A stretch of DNA of 64,000 nt. Origin: Pleodorina starrii. Its lineage: Eukaryota; Chlorophyta; Chlorophyceae; Chlamydomonadales; Volvocaceae. Below the pieces are notes generated by a model. The model did no database searches. It saw nothing but the letters and a program-made list of their open reading frames with translations, and was not told the DNA's origin. Positions 44,453 to 57,500 of the stretch are shown here, piece by piece (position 1 is the first letter of the stretch; the number at the start of each line of letters is the position of its first letter). The position numbers and the translations under genes are program-made. The stretch lies in assembly GCA_030267565.1 (NCBI GenBank), contig BRXU01000014.1, positions 558,001 through 622,000 of the forward strand, read 5' to 3'.

Positions 44453-46094
44453 CGTGTGTGCCGCGGGACCATGGACCTCGCCGTACGTTTTCTGATGAGC
44501 TGGATCTCGCACCTGCATGCCAGCAGATTTAACTTTCTACCGGACACAATGAAGCGGGGGGGAAATGCGCATAGGCTTCCGGGGTTGGTAAACATTATTC
44601 ATGGGCATGGGTAAACAGGATTCATGGCAAATAATGTTCACGGCATCGGTAGCAGAATCCTCAATATGCGTGGTAAGGGGTGGTGTAAACAAGACGCGGA
44701 CAAGAGTGGGTGGTTCGATAAGCCGTAAACGTGTCTGTTACTCTTTTGTCAGGGCAGCTATAATGCACTTACACAAGAGGCGTAGGGGCACTGCGCACAG
44801 CCTACTTGCGACCAACTTCGAACAGGTGGCTTACAAACCTCAGCGCAAGCTTTTCAGCCAAGTCCAGCGGTGAAAGACCGGAGAGCGCTAGCTTACGTCG
44901 CACCAGCCTAGTTCACGTACGGGTTGGGTCGAACTCGTGCGCATGACACACGTAATGTCGTTACAAAGGTATTTCCATTCTTGTCCAAGTACATGGTTCG
45001 TCTTTGACTATACCCGCCCAGAAACCCGATCAAAACCGAGTAATCTTCATACGCTCATGCTCACGCCTCTCCCAAACAACTCGCAACTCAATTCCAGCTC
45101 TAAGGGCAGATGCCGCGAGATGCATCAAGGCCCCTGACCCTGCCTGCCGCCGCGAAATGCACGGCTATAAATCACGTACGCGTACGGCAACACGTCTTGC
45201 CACCACCGACACGGCACGCCAACGGTCCCATCCCGCTGGCAGTGTAGCGCAATACTCTAGCACGCTGCTGCCGGCTGTCCGAATAGAACTCCCTGCAATC
45301 CACGGCATAAAATGCACTAATATAAGCCTTCCCCGTCAGTAAAGATACGAGAGCTCCTGTTCCGGCAAGGCCCCATTCCATTGCGCACCTGCGAGATGTC
45401 TAGCCACAGCCATATCGCCCGGGAAAAACAATGTTGCCGACATAGGGTACCTTGAGAGTTGAGACCGCACGGACACCTAAGCTGTTGTCGTTACTGATGT
45501 GCAGGTCCCGAAGATTGCTCCCCCCCCCTAATATCCAGACCTGTTGAAGCCACCCCCACCCCAAAACATCTGCACTTGATACACACAAACAATGCTGAGC
45601 ACAAGAAGAATAAGCAATGCAGGCGGTTTTTCCTGGCGCAGGTTGCCAAGCTTAGGGTCACGCTGCGGCTTGGGAAGTCACGCCACCCCCATTTCGCCGA
45701 GGCGCCAGCGCAGGCCGAGCCCTCCGGCATTTCAGCGCAGCAATATGGAGGCTGTCGACGCGTCCCGCGAGTCATTGGCCGCCACCAGCTGCTGCAGGCC
45801 CACCGGTCCGGGACTGCTAGTCTCCACCGCCTCGGAAGGGCAGTCCGCACTGCAGCAACAATACAGACGGCAGAAGAGGGGACGCTCTGTAAAGAATGTA
45901 ATTCAGTATACCAGCTCTGTAAGCCAGAGCTTCGGCGAATGTCGCCGACAGGATATGCCTCTTCCTGTGCACACTCCGACCGGTCTGTTGTAGCGCCCGC
46001 GCTCTGTAGCACTATGCTTGCGTCTCACTGCTCCAAGACGCCTGCTGGTCCGCTTGCTCCCGGGAATCTACAGCCCACTGTAACAACCCAGTAG

Positions 46095-46160
46095 CCCGGG
46101 GCCAGTAGCCCGGGGCCCAGTAGCCCGGGCCCAATAGCCCGGGCCCAGTAGCCCGGGGCC
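46095..46160. repeat. Palindrome-rich short tandem array (AGTAGCCCGGGGCC units)
   Basis: About five imperfect units of 14-15 bp, each containing CCCGGG; they lie beyond the Mpv17-like stop codon and probably fall in its 3' UTR. Confidence 0.75.
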
Positions 46161-46295
46161 GTAGCTGCACTCCCCTCGTTCCCTTGTGCCAGGCTACGTT
46201 GGCCCGAAATCCGGTCCAGAGGCCTGCAGTCCACGGTCGCGCATTCTGCATCGCAAGCGCAAACGTCAAACCGGCCGACGAACCCCGGCGCGCGC

Positions 46296-47649
46296 TCACC
46301 TGGCAGTGGCGACGCTGAACAGCGGCTGCAGGTTGATCGGCGCGCTGCGCTCTGCCGGCGGGTGCAGCGCACCGGCGTGCGACTCCATCATGATGCCCTC
46401 GTCCTCCTCCGCCGCGGGCCGCTTCGTGTCCAGCGCTCCGCGCATGCAGCTGATCACCACAGTCCATGCAAAGGACACGCCCGCCACTGCACAACACGAG
46501 CCGCGCAGGAACCAGCCAGTAAGGAGGCTGTGGTAGTCTCTGCAGTCGCGTCAACTGTCCACACTGTGCTAGTCATTTGTGGGGGTGTAAATTCAGCTCC
46601 GAACGCGTTTGGTTAAGGCCGCTCTTCTCCGAAGGTGCGCGCTGGGTAGGGCGCGCGTCCTCTCATGTCTCTCCCGACCCACATGCCTGAACCTGCCGAG
46701 CTTGCAGACGGGCCATTAGTGTTGCCAGACCTACCAAAAGGGATCCGGAGGTGCAGAGGCACGACTGTGAAGTTCACCATCTGTGCCGGAACCCAGATCA
46801 TCCACAGCGCCTTGCAGTTGTCCCACAGGTGCTCGCGGTAATCGGCCATGGAGTCGGAGATCGGCCGGCCCTCCACCAACCCCTTAAGCGTGTAGAAGGA
46901 TGGGAAGTAGAGGATCGGGTGGCTGCGGGACGACGAGGAAGCCAGCCGGGAGCACAACACGAAATGAGATGAGATTTCACGTCATTCCAGAAGAGCGCCG
47001 GTGCCGTGGGTGCAGGCAGCCGCTAGGCAGCGTGGCGAGCGCTTGCATGCTCTTGCGTGTGTCGTGCAGCGGTGTCGTACAAGGACGCTTCCCGAAGTGT
47101 GCAACTAGCAGCCACGGCAAACAAACCGCACTGGACCGACTCACTGGATGCACTGGTCGATGAACGTCTTGAGTGGTGCGGAGCCATAGTGGCCGACGAG
47201 CGTGGTGATGGGCTTGCACCACCGCACGAACAAGTCGTTGTAAAGGTAGTACTGCCAGCACCCCTGGAGAACATTTCGGGGGGGGGGAGGGGGGAGGCTT
47301 ATTGCCACCGGTGTGTGGGCAAGCCAAGCACAGGCGCGCTTCCGCCGTTGGAAACCTACCAGGTAACCAAAGCCGAACATCACAAACATGCCGTGCCGGC
47401 GCCAGTCCACCTCCTCTCGCCGCTCCACAACCTGTGACGAACGGCCACGTCTCAGAACCGCTAACCATATTTGAGCAGGTAGATAACGCGCCTTACCTTT
47501 TGCGCAAACAGGTCCGCTGCACTTGTTTTGATGACCGTAGTGACCACGCCCGTGGCCATGGGGTATTTTTGAGCCGTGTCATTGTAGTTCTTACCAATAT
47601 ATACAAAGGGCGCCTTGAGGACATTTAGAGCGCGCTTAAGGGCCGGCAT
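46296..47649 (-). CDS. Mpv17/PMP22 family membrane protein
   Basis: Exons complement(46296..46486, 46735..46922, 47145..47263, 47360..47431, 47497..47649), 240 residues, the usual size. The family signature is in exon 4: ALWMIWVPAQMVNFTVVPLHLR, here split as WMIWVPAQMVNF and VPLHLRIPF, followed by VSFAWTVVISC. The N-terminal part has YPMATGVVTTVIKTSAADLF, also typical. Four hydrophobic segments are expected. Members sit in the inner mitochondrial, peroxisomal or plastid membrane and behave as channel-like proteins; exact transport is unsettled. The ATG at 47649 is chosen because it aligns with the family start. The stop TGA is part of AG|GTGAGC, a fair splice donor, so a further C-terminal exon cannot be excluded. 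After the core the tail is acidic and longer than in animal Mpv17. Confidence 0.92.
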
Positions 47650-49127
47650 TGCAGAAGACACAGGTTTGGCTCTGGAGGGTGTGGCTGTTGCTTATTCTAC
47701 GGTGGCTCTTTCCAAGCAGTCGCAGGGCGCTGAACCTGTCGTCTGTGATGCCGCCAGCGCAGCGGCTCTAGTTAATTCCGCGCCGGTGCTTATGCCGCGA
47801 GCACTGCGCGAGCGTTCATGTCGGTCGAACGAGCGTTAGGTGAAAATAACGACAAACACCTAGGAACCACGCTTGGCTTAGGCCAAAAGCCAACGGGAAA
47901 AATAGAAAACTGCACAGCCTCTTGGAAGCAAAAAGAGCAGGTCAAAGAGTCCGCAGGGAAGGTGGAACGTAGGTTTGTTATGGAGCCGAAATGAGAAGCA
48001 AAGGTGCGCAGGAACTCTTGCAAAGTGTAAATAGCTGCGGGGATAAGGCACAAGGCCACACGGATGTCCTTGGGCGAACGGAAACGCGACCGCAAGCGGG
48101 TACGACAAACGTGCAGGCTGACGTGAATTGACACGCCTAGACATCAGTCTTGTTGCATGCACCGATTCGATAGAGGACCTTTCTGGTGTAGAGGCGAGAG
48201 GGCTCTGGGATACGAGTGACTTATGCAAGTTTGTTTTTTGTGTCAAAATGCGGCGCCGCCATTTGATGAGGCACTAATGAATCAAAGTGTCACACAATTT
48301 GCAGCTGCTGTTTAACACTCTTAAGGGATGCAATCCTGGCGCAGCAGGCGAGCCATGTGCGGCTCGGATAGGGTCTTTGGCGATGACACATTGCAGCGCG
48401 ACCGCTGATGAGGCAAGATTAAGTATGGGGAGTTGGAGTCAGAACCTACGCCTTTACCTTTCCGGGCTGTGAAATTTTGGAGGCGTGGTTACGTCAGTTT
48501 GAACCGTTAGATTGCTGCAAACACCCCGCAGCCCGCACCATAGTCTTTAGGAAGAGATTTTTCAATATTTTGTGGGAATAGTGTATGGAATTGGATAAGC
48601 CCAAACCCCTGCCTGGTAGTGCTTGACGCCAGCAGCTGCCAAAACACCTAGACCTGGTTTACTAAAATCACGAAGTGTTATGGACGAACATGTGGAATAG
48701 CACAATGCTGCCATATAACGGGCGGGGCACCACCTTCGGGTTCACCCCTGGTGGAGTGGTCTGCAACTCTGCTGTGTATGGTAGTATGGAACCATGGGTC
48801 GAACGGCAATGTCGTATCTCTAAAGTTTTATGTTTTCATGTCATCGGGACACATTACTGACATGTTATTCAGGATAGTTATAATGTCTGAAACTGCCGGG
48901 ATAATGGTTTCAATTTAAGAAAGACACGGGAAAGGACTTGCATCGTCAACATTTGGGCTGGAGCATACCATAATGTTTCCGTTAATCTTCAAAGATCAAT
49001 GAAGTATATAAGCTTCTGTTGAATGGCTATGTTAAGGGCTTGGGAGCCTGAGCTACAGCCGTGCGTACTCGCGCGCAGCTAGTCACCGCATTTGAACCTC
49101 TACTGCACCTAACAGAGGATCTTGAAA
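47650..49127. other. Intergenic region between divergent genes
   Basis: AT-richer than the rest of the window and free of long minisatellites. Contains the promoters of the Mpv17-like gene (left) and the DUF218 gene (right). No gene supported. Confidence 0.55.
49005..49012 (+). promoter_or_regulatory. TATA box (TATATAAG) of the DUF218 gene
   Basis: TATATAAG lies 116-123 bp upstream of the chosen ATG. Initiation about 25-30 bases downstream would give a 5' UTR of roughly 90 bases. It is the clearest TATA match next to any gene here. Confidence 0.5.
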
Positions 49128-52100
49128 ATGCTACCCGTGTACGTTGGGCACGAGAGCGTGCACAGCAGGCATGCGAGAGGCGCAGGCGCATCGACAGACG
49201 CGCAGTCAGGCGTGCAGTATGGCTACTCGCAGTCGCAGGTCAAGCTTTCGCTATCGCAGCGTCGTTGGATATCGCGCGGCTTGCGCGCGGCGCTGGTCCT
49301 GCTGCTGGTTCTCTCCGCATGTTACTTCCTTCGCGGTCGCGAAAGTCCCCAGAGCGCGGCCCTCAAGCGCAACCGCCGGATCCTGGAGTCGGAAGCTAAA
49401 TCGCTGATCCCAGCGGCGGCTCTGCGGAACCTGGTGCTTGTCGCGGGGCATGCGGTGTACACGGGTGTGGACTACTCGGAAGCCAACAAGGAGTCGTCAT
49501 GGTTCCTAGAGGAGTACCAGAAAGTCAAGGGTGAGACTTGGGTAAGAGAGGGGGCTGTCCTGCTGTCCAGCTCAGCCCTGTTCCCGCTCCCGCCCGATCC
49601 CGCGCGTCATCTGGTCGCCCCCTTCCGGCCCGCTGCCGCCCCCTCCTCGCCCACTCCCGCATGCCCCGCTCCCGCCCACTCCTCGCCCACTCCCCGCCCA
49701 CTCCCGCATGCCCCGCTCCCGCCCCCTCCTCGCCCACTCCCGCATGCCCCGCTCCCGTCCCCTCCTCGCCCACTCCCGCATGCCCCGCTCCCGCCCCCTC
49801 CTCGCCCACTCCCGCATGCCCCGCTCCCGCCCCCTCCTCGCCCACTCCCGCATGCCCCGCTCCCGCCCACTCCTCGCCCACTCCCGCATGCCCTTCTCCC
49901 GCCCGCCCCTCGCCCACTCCCGCATGCCCCGCTCCCGCCCGCCCCTCGCCCACTCCCGCATGCCCCGCTCCCGCCCGCCCCACGCCCACTCCCGCATGCC
50001 CCGCTCCCGCCCACTCCTCGCCCACTCCCGCATGCCCCGCTCCCGACCCCTCCTCGCCCACTCCCGCATGCCCCGCTGCCGCCCACTCCTCGCCCACTCC
50101 TCGCCCTTCTCCCGCTGCCGCCCCTCTCCGCAGGCGAGGCGCAGTCCTTCCTGGACCACATCCGTCTGGGCATCGAGGAGGCGGCCCTGGACCCGGATGC
50201 GCTGCTGCTGTTCAGCGGCGGACAGACGCGGAGGGCGGCGGGGCCGCGCAGCGAGGGGCTGAGCTACTGGGTGGTGGCGGAGGCGGCCAACTGGTTCGGG
50301 CACCCCGAGGTGGGAAGGGGCGGGCGGGTGGTGGTGGTGCCCGTGGTGGTGGTGGTGGTGGTGGTATTGGAGACAAAGGGCCGCGTCGCCTGTTGAGCGG
50401 CAGGGAGCAGCAGCAGCAGCTCAGGCTTGCCAGCCGCCCACCTCCTCCCCTGGCTCCAGGCTCGCGGCCTTTCCCTCTCAGTCCGCCGCCCGTTTTCTGA
50501 GTCCGCCTGCTGGGCTGCGGTCGTCGTGCCGCGTGGCGCCGGTCAGGCAGGGCAGCCACATGGGCAGGGGAACGGACAGGGGAGGTCGGGGCCCATGGCG
50601 GGGCGCCGCGGGTCTCGCTGATCGCTTCCCTTAGGGCTGTGGGCCGTCATGGCCCGCTGCGGAGAGTGGAGTGCGCAACAGCTCATTGCAGCAGGGCACC
50701 ACGCCCCCCTTCCGCGACTAGGCTGGTTAGCGCTTCGCTTCGCCCGCTCTCTGATTTTACTCTTCAAACACCCCTCCCCCCATCGGGCTCCGGCCTATGC
50801 GTGGATAACCCCACCGGTGTGGGTGTGGCTTCGCGCCTCGCCTCGCCTCGCGGGCCCCTCCATGTCGGGTGTCCGTCCTTGATGCCCACTTGACGCACTC
50901 TCGTTGATGCACGTGTGGCGCCCCTCTCACCTGCCGCATCGCATGCCCCCCCCCCCGGGCGCCGAGCCAGGTCCGCAACCGCACGTTCACGGAGGAGCAC
51001 GCGCGGGACAGCTTTGAGAACCTGCTGTTCAGCCTGTGCAGGTACGGCAGGGCATGGTAAAGTACGGCAGTACGGGTTGCGGCGCGCGCGCGGCGGGCGG
51101 GGGGCTGCCCCGGCAACGCTCCGCATCGGACCGGAGTTCTGGAGCCCGGGGCCCCGGCGTCCTGAGACAGGCCCCCTGCCTGCCCATGTGCCGAGCCCGC
51201 CCCTGGCCTTTCTACGTGCCAGGCTGGCTGTGGTTACCCTCCTGCCGAAAGTCTCGACGCCTGGGTCCTCCGTAAAGCTCCGGAACCCCCCCCGCCTTGG
51301 TTCCGTTTGCCAACATCGCCTTATCGAGTTACTACGGATCGGCGGTTCGTGTTTCTCATCCCTCCCTCCACCTGGCTCCCGCGCCCGACCTGGAAACGCA
51401 CGGGCTCTCCACCCTCGTCCCCCGTCCCCCCCAAAAAAGCCCTGCAGGGCCCCCAGCCTCGCACTCGCACCCCAACCCTACACAACCCCCCGCGCGCCGC
51501 TCCTCGTCCCCTTCCCTTCCCTCCCTCCCTCCCTCCCCACCGCCCCCTCCTCCAGATTCTACGAGTTGGCGGGGCACTACCCCGAAACCATCACCGTGGT
51601 GTCGTACACGTTGAAGGAGGCGCGCTTCCGTACACTGCACCGGCAGGCCGTGCGGTGGCCCGGCGAGTACTTTCGGTTCGTGGGCACGCCCGTTCCCCCG
51701 GAGGCGGTTGGGGCCCAGGTGCGTGAGTTGGCGCTGGGTGGGACCGGGGAGGTAAGAAGAAGGTACCGTAGCGGAGGAGGAGGCGGAGGGGCGGGGATGG
51801 GGGGGATGGCGCCGGGGAGGAAGAAAGGACAAAGCCGCAGCGAAGGAACTGGGACGGCGCTGGCGGGCGGACGCGGTCACTCAGCCATGCCCTCACCATA
51901 TACGCCCGGGTTTGGGGGGGTGGCAGGCGGGAACACAGGCGCGTTTAGCGGCGGGAAGCGTGGAGTGACAGGGGGGGCAGGGGGCGGGGTCCGGGGTTGA
52001 CCCGGGGGGGGGGGCCGCGTTATGGGACCACATTCCATCACCCCGCCGCTGCGAGCTGCCGTCGGTTCTTATTGCGTTCTTGGGGCTCCAGAACCGAAAA

Positions 52101-52422
52101 CCGCGGCCGCGACGTTACTCCCCACCCTCACGCCGTCTCCGTCTCCGCTGCGGTGTCTTCTTTTCGCCCCCGCGCTGACCACGTACGCATCTAAAGATGG
52201 TGACGCATTGGATGACGCAATCCCGCGCAGGAGGGCGAGGCGCGCACGGTGCGCGCCTTCGCGTCCGACCCGTACGGCTGCGGCGGCGACCTACTTGCCA
52301 AGAAGCTGCGGAGGGATCCATTCGCGGTGGGGCCCATCCACCCCAGCCGCTGCCCCGAGATGCACGCACTGCTGTCGTTCTGCGGGCCGGACATGTTTGG
52401 CGGCCACCTGCCCTGGAACTAA
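49128..52422 (+). CDS. Membrane-anchored DUF218 (YdcF/SanA-like) protein
   Basis: Exons join(49128..49530, 50134..50309, 50971..51041, 51556..51718, 52231..52422), 334 residues, all phases agreeing. A cytosolic N-terminus of about 50 residues is followed by one membrane segment (about 53-68), making a type II topology likely. The DUF218 domain starts NLVLVAGHAVYTG (about 101-113), continues WFLEEYQK, LLLFSGGQTR with the downstream Ser-Glu of RSEGLSYW, then TFTEEHARDSFENLLFSLCR and TITVVSYTLKEARF; these are the conserved blocks of eukaryotic DUF218 proteins. Biochemical function of the family is not settled (bacterial members act in envelope metabolism). The C-terminal exon encodes a Cys-containing tail ending HLPWN. 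Intron 1 is filled by a 36-bp minisatellite. Confidence 0.87.
49665..50112 (+). repeat. 36-bp minisatellite in DUF218 intron 1
   Basis: About 12 copies of a unit beginning CCCACTCCCGCATGCCCCGC. Period is a multiple of three, so all frames on both strands look open; it is intronic. Units differ by single-base changes (for example CCCTTCTCC near 49890). Confidence 0.92.
50784..50809 (+). repeat. Dispersed repeat family A, copy 3
   Basis: CGGGCTCCGGCCTATGCGTG then GATAAC, in intron 2 of the DUF218 gene. Confidence 0.75.
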
Positions 52423-52452
52423 CCAACCAACCAACTAACTAACCAACTAACG
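52414..52452 (+). repeat. AACT/AACC tetramer repeat over the DUF218 stop codon
   Basis: The TAA stop (52420-52422) is the first unit of an (AACC/AACT)n run, which supplies further in-frame and out-of-frame TAA codons. Confidence 0.8.
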
Positions 52453-54528
52453 GGGAATGGGGGCGCAAGGTGGCAAGCTGCCGGGTGGTTGGCGGACGGC
52501 TGGCGCCAGTGGGGGCTGCGCTCGCGGCTTGAAGGCGGCGGGCGTGTGCAGGTGGAAACCCACGGAAACCCAGCCCGCAGCGAAGGAATAACGGCGACGT
52601 GTGGAGCATGCATGTGTGGCTGGCTTGGTGCCGTTGAATTGATGCGCTCACAGGCGCCTCCGGCAAGGTGTTGTCCAAATGTATTCAGCGAGTCGTGGGA
52701 ATGAGGTAGAGTTGAAAAGAAAGCTAAGTCGATGGCGGCGGGGTGAAGTACTCTGCCCCACGGCGGTGCGTTTTGCTGGGCGTTGGCTGGCGGCGTGGGG
52801 GTGGCGGCGGGGGTGGGGCCAGGCGAAAGGGGCCCGAGGCAGGCGCGGCTTGGCGGGTGGTGGCTGTGTTGGCGCGATCACGGAATGCCATTGATTGATT
52901 TATTGCCATCAGATGATCATATCTTTTGTTGCCCACGCCCCATCCCCCATTATCGTTTACGGGCTCCGGCCTATACGTGAGACAAGCCCCCGATAACGTG
53001 CTGTGAGCGCGCGATTCGTCGGCAAGGGGGATTGGGGGTGGGGTCGTGGTCTTGCGACGTTGGGAGCGTTTGCGCGAGCGTGCGATGCGAGTGCTGCGTG
53101 GGTTGAAGGGTGCATGAGCGAGGAGCGGAGCTGCGAGAGAGCCACCGCGTGGGAATCCGCGAGCAGCAGCAGCAGCAGCAGCGAGAGGCTGTGAGGTCGA
53201 CAGCGAGGAGCTGGGGGCAGCTGCCATATGTGCCGTGTGTGGGCCCCCTACGTGTGCGTGTGCGGAAGTTGCATGGCGCAACGGCGGACGGCGCGGGGGT
53301 GCGTACGCACGGTGGGACGCGCGGGGCGCTTTGGGTTCCGGAGCGCCAGAAAAGCACCGAAGAAGTTGCGGCGCCCCGGCGCAGCGACGCCTTGCCTCCT
53401 CGCCTCCAGGGTAGCGGTACAGCGACCCGGCTCATCACGGGGAACGTCGCGCGGACCCGACTGACCCGTTTGACCTGCCACTTGCCTCCGGTGGCCGCTC
53501 GTTAGGGCTCGTTCAGTGGATGCCAACACGCAGAAACATGCGTGTGGTACGCTGCCACAGCGCTGCTGCGGTTTGCTTCAAATCTGAGCCACGTGTGGTT
53601 AAGGGTGTGTGACCCTCCGAGGACTCGCCGTGACCCTTAAGAAGCCCGGGGGGAAACATCCAGCGGCCCAGCCCCCGACGGTCGCAACCCTCACGACCGC
53701 TGCTCACGGGCATTCCTAGCCTAGGGTCCGCGGGTAGGGGTGCGGTTGGGGGCAGCTGCGGTGGTGGCCATGTATGCCGGGCCCGGGAGGAAAGAAGGGC
53801 GTGTGGTGCGGCGCCGAGCGGCGAGAAGCCGCGCGCGGCTTGGCACGTGTGGCGGGTCGAACCCAAACGGTGGGTCGCTAAGGCGGGCGGGCGCCGACTC
53901 GCGCAAGGGCGCTTCAAAGCATAAATATGTGAGGAAAGGGCCCGTACCCTCTAAACGTTGATTTCATCCGGGCTGCAACAGCGCATTTCAGCGAGCAAGT
54001 GCACGAAGCCAGGACCCAGGGGCCAAGCTTCGGAGAGTTTAGCTTTACAGCGCTTTTCCTCACGCAAGCGTCATGGGGGTTTACATTTCGAGGCTAAAAA
54101 AACGAGGAGGCGTTGTCTGGGCGTTGTTGAAGTTTGAAGACGTGTAACTCTGTGCTATACAACTGTATCTTGCCTCGAGCGCGCAACAAGCTGCGAGACG
54201 AGTGCACGATATATTGAAGAGCAGAATATTGTATGCTGTTTATCTCAGGACTGCATTACGGGCCCGTGCATTTTAGCGCGCCCGGGGGCCCGGTCCCGAA
54301 GGCGCGATCCAACGGAAAGGTCCCGTACTTAAAAACTGCGCCTTCGCACGTTGCTATAAGCTACAGACCTGCGTTGATCGCCATATACGTCGGTATCTGT
54401 TGTATGTTAGAGTATGCGCCAAGGCATACGTCCAAAGAGCGAAGCGTCTATGCTGTTGTAACCTTAGTAGTCCTGCTAAGCTCTTCCATCGCAGCTCTGC
54501 AGCTGCGTAGATTAAGGCCAGCAACGTC
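52423..54528. other. Intergenic region, no supported gene
   Basis: Holds a family-A repeat copy, a short AGC run near 53165, and AT-richer DNA from 53940 that leads into the F-box gene promoter. Open frames at 53110-53505 and 53513-53917 lack family features. Confidence 0.5.
52952..52980 (+). repeat. Dispersed repeat family A, copy 4
   Basis: CGTTTACGGGCTCCGGCCTA then TACGTGA; diverges where other copies read GGATAAC, which reappears a little later (GATAAC, 52991). Confidence 0.7.
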
Positions 54529-57500
54529 ATGGGTGAAGCTGGTTCCCTCGCGGTAAGCCCTGGGCCAGGGCACCCTTCGCCCTGCGAGCCTGAGAGCGTC
54601 CCAGGGCTGCTCACCCTGCCCATGGAGATACTCCTGCTCATCATCGAAAGCCTTCCAAAGCGATCCCTGCGGGATGTGCGTCTGGTCTGCCGCAAGTTGG
54701 CAGCGGCAACGGATGCAGTCACGAAGATCCTGTCCATCTGGGTCGAGGCACAGCCTCGCGCTCCGGAGACGCACGCGATCTTCCGCACGGCTGGACTGAC
54801 CCCAGCCGCGCAGACGCGCTCCACAACCCACGTCCACGTCCACGCCGCGACGCCCGACGCCCGGTCCCAACTTGCCTCGACCAGCGCGCCCGCGACGCCG
54901 CCCGGCCCCAGCCTCCCTGTGGCTCCCTCACCCCCTGGCTGGGCCAGCTACATCCAGGAGCTCAACCTAAGCCTCCGCACCGAACCCCAGCCGGAGCCGC
55001 AGCCCCGGCCGCAGGTGCAGGTGCAGCACGCGGCGGCCGGCGGAGCCGGCGCCGAGGTGCACCCGGAGGACGTCGACATGCTCGCTGCCGGCGCTCCCGC
55101 CGCCGCGGCAGCGGCGGCGGCGGCGGAGCCGCCGCCACCGCCGCTGCAAGCGGCGGAGCTGCCCGCAGGGCAGCAGGCCGCGGCGGCGCCGCCGGCGCAG
55201 CCGGTATTGCAGCAGCAGCAGCACGCGGGCGGTGGTGCCTGGGTACAGCACCTGTTCGGCCAGGTTCACGAGCTGATGCAGCAGGCGGCGAACCAGCCCG
55301 GGGGCAACCTGGCGGCGGGGCAGCAGGCGCTGCTGGAGCAGGTGCAGGCGGTCCTGGCGGCCGCGGCGGCAGGCATGCCGCCGCCGGTGCTGCCCGGACT
55401 GGAGGCCGCGGCGGCGGCAAATCAGCCACCGCAGCCGCCACCGCAGCAGGTGGAGGCAGCGGCGCCCGCTGGCGGCGAAGGTGCGGCGGGCCAGCAGGCG
55501 CCCGCTGCCTTCGCCGCAGCCGCCGCCGGTCTACTGGAGCTGATCGCGCAGGCGGGGCAGCAAGGCCTACAGCAACAACACCAGCAGGGGCAGGAGCAGC
55601 AGCAGCTGCAAGGTCAGGCTGCGGCGCCCGCCGGACCCGCCGACGCCAGCGGTGGCGGCTCCGCCGCCGCCCCGGGCCCGTCGGCGCCGGCGCCGGCGCC
55701 GGCGCCGCTCAGCCCGCCGCAGGCTGAGGCTGTGCTGAACGCGCGGCTGGGCGCGCTAACGCGCAACCTGATGCCGTACCTGCACCGCCTGCGCCTACTG
55801 AGTCTGGACCACGTGCCGCGCCGCTGCATGGCTGCCGCCGGCGACCTGGCCGCGGCGGCCAGCGGCATCACGGAGCTGCGCATCGGCCGGGCAGACCCGC
55901 CGGAGCAGCCGCCGCCGGCGCCGCCGCCCCCCGCGGCGGCTGCAGCAGCCGCCGGCGGAGCCGGCGGCTTGTGGTTGGGACAGCTGCTTGGCCCTCACCC
56001 ACACCACTTACTCTTCCAGCATGACCAGGAGCAGGAGCAGTATCTGCACGAGTGGGTGATGGGGCCGCAGCAGCTGCAGCAGCTGCAGCTGCTTCAGCAG
56101 CATCACCTGGCGGCAATGCAGCAGCAACAGCAGCAACAGCAACAGCACCAACAACAGCACCAACAACAGCAACACCATAACCAGCAACAGCAGCAGCAAC
56201 AGCAGCAACAGCAACAGCAGCAGCAGGCGCTCCAGCTGCAGCAGCTGCACGCCGCGCACCACCACCTGCATCTCATCCAGCAGCACTTGGCGGACGCGTT
56301 CGGGGAGCTGGACGAGCTGAACCTGGGCGCAGACGGCAACGGAAATAACGGTAATGCCGCAATCGGTTTGAATGGAGGAGTGGAGGTCATGGTGGGGGAT
56401 CTTGTGGGCCCGCCGCCGCCGCCACCGCCGGCGGCGGCGGCGGCGGGGCCGCCGGGGCCCGATGACGACGACGGCGGCGAGCAGCCGGAAGCGGCGGAGG
56501 CGGAACTGCAGCGGCAGCAGCAGCAGCAGCCGCAAGGGGAGGCGGGGCCCTCGCAGACGGCGGCGGCGGCGGCGGCAGCGGGGCCGAGCAGCGGCGCGAG
56601 GGCCCTGGGAGTCCGTGCCGGGGCGGCCGGAGCGGCGGCTGAGGGCGCGGAGGGCGGTGACGTCAACGACGACGGCGGCGCTCCGGAGCTCGCGGGGAAG
56701 GGGCTCGAGCCCGACGCCGCCTCCGCCGACGGCGACGGCGGCGGTGAGGGCGGTGAGGGCGGCAGCGGCGACGCTGACGGCGACGAGGGTGACCGGGTGT
56801 TCTGGTCTCGCGTGTCGACGCTGCCGCGTCTGCGCACGCTGGTGCTTCGCGGCGGGGAGTTGCGGGCGGCTGACATGGAGGGTCTGACGGCGCTGACGGG
56901 TCTGAAGCAGCTGGTGGTGAGAGCAGGGAGGGGAGGGAGGGGGGGGGGAGGTGGAGGGGCTGGGGATGCAGGGGTGGGAGGGAAGGGGGTACAAAGGAGG
57001 TACCGCAGCGGGTGGAGGACGGCGGAGAGGAAGGAAGGAAGACGTAGGGGGTGGGGGAGAAGAGGGGTAGAGTGGGTGGGCGGTGGCGTTGCCGTGGGGT
57101 AAAGGGCCAGTTCCGTCGAGGCTGGGCAGGAAGAAGGCTGGTCCTTAGGTAGGGATATGAACGGCTCCAGGCTGCTCAGCAGCGGCCGCAGTGGCTTCCT
57201 AGCACGTTTGTGCCTATGTTAACTTGTACCTTTCCCCTCGCCTTCCCCTCGCCTCCCACTCTTTTCCTGCCGTCGTTCGTACCCCTTATCTCCCCGCCTG
57301 CCGCCCTACCCACTTCCCGTCAGCCCGCCAGCTTGCAAGCTCCGAAACCCTACGGTTCCCCCCCTGCCCCGCCTCCTTCACCACCCCCACCCCCACCCCC
57401 ACCCCCGTTGCCCCCAGGTCAACAACGTGGTCAACACCCACCCCGGCCTGTCCTGCCTGTCCTCCCTGTCGGGCCTCACTCGGCTGGTTATTGAGGAGCT

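Larger units (their letters stand above)
44311..46295. other. Intergenic region between convergent RPL27A and the Mpv17-like gene
   Basis: Overlapping open frames exist around 45490-46094 on both strands (the best is 45592-45993, 133 residues, Arg/Ser-rich), but none has family motifs or conserved-looking splice junctions. A short CCCGGGCCCAGTAG-type tandem array lies at 46095-46160, just downstream of the Mpv17-like stop. Nothing further supported. Confidence 0.5.

Noticed and set aside
45592..45993. 133-residue plus-strand open frame
   Set aside because: Starts with a plausible targeting-like peptide, but overlapping frames on both strands are equally long and no family signature is seen.
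49665..50112. CRISPR-like array (36-bp regular repeats)
   Set aside because: Units are contiguous with no unique spacers, and the setting is a eukaryotic intron.
49525..50303. Five overlapping repetitive proteins on both strands
   Set aside because: The 36-bp minisatellite period is a multiple of three, so every frame is open; splicing around it restores the DUF218 protein.
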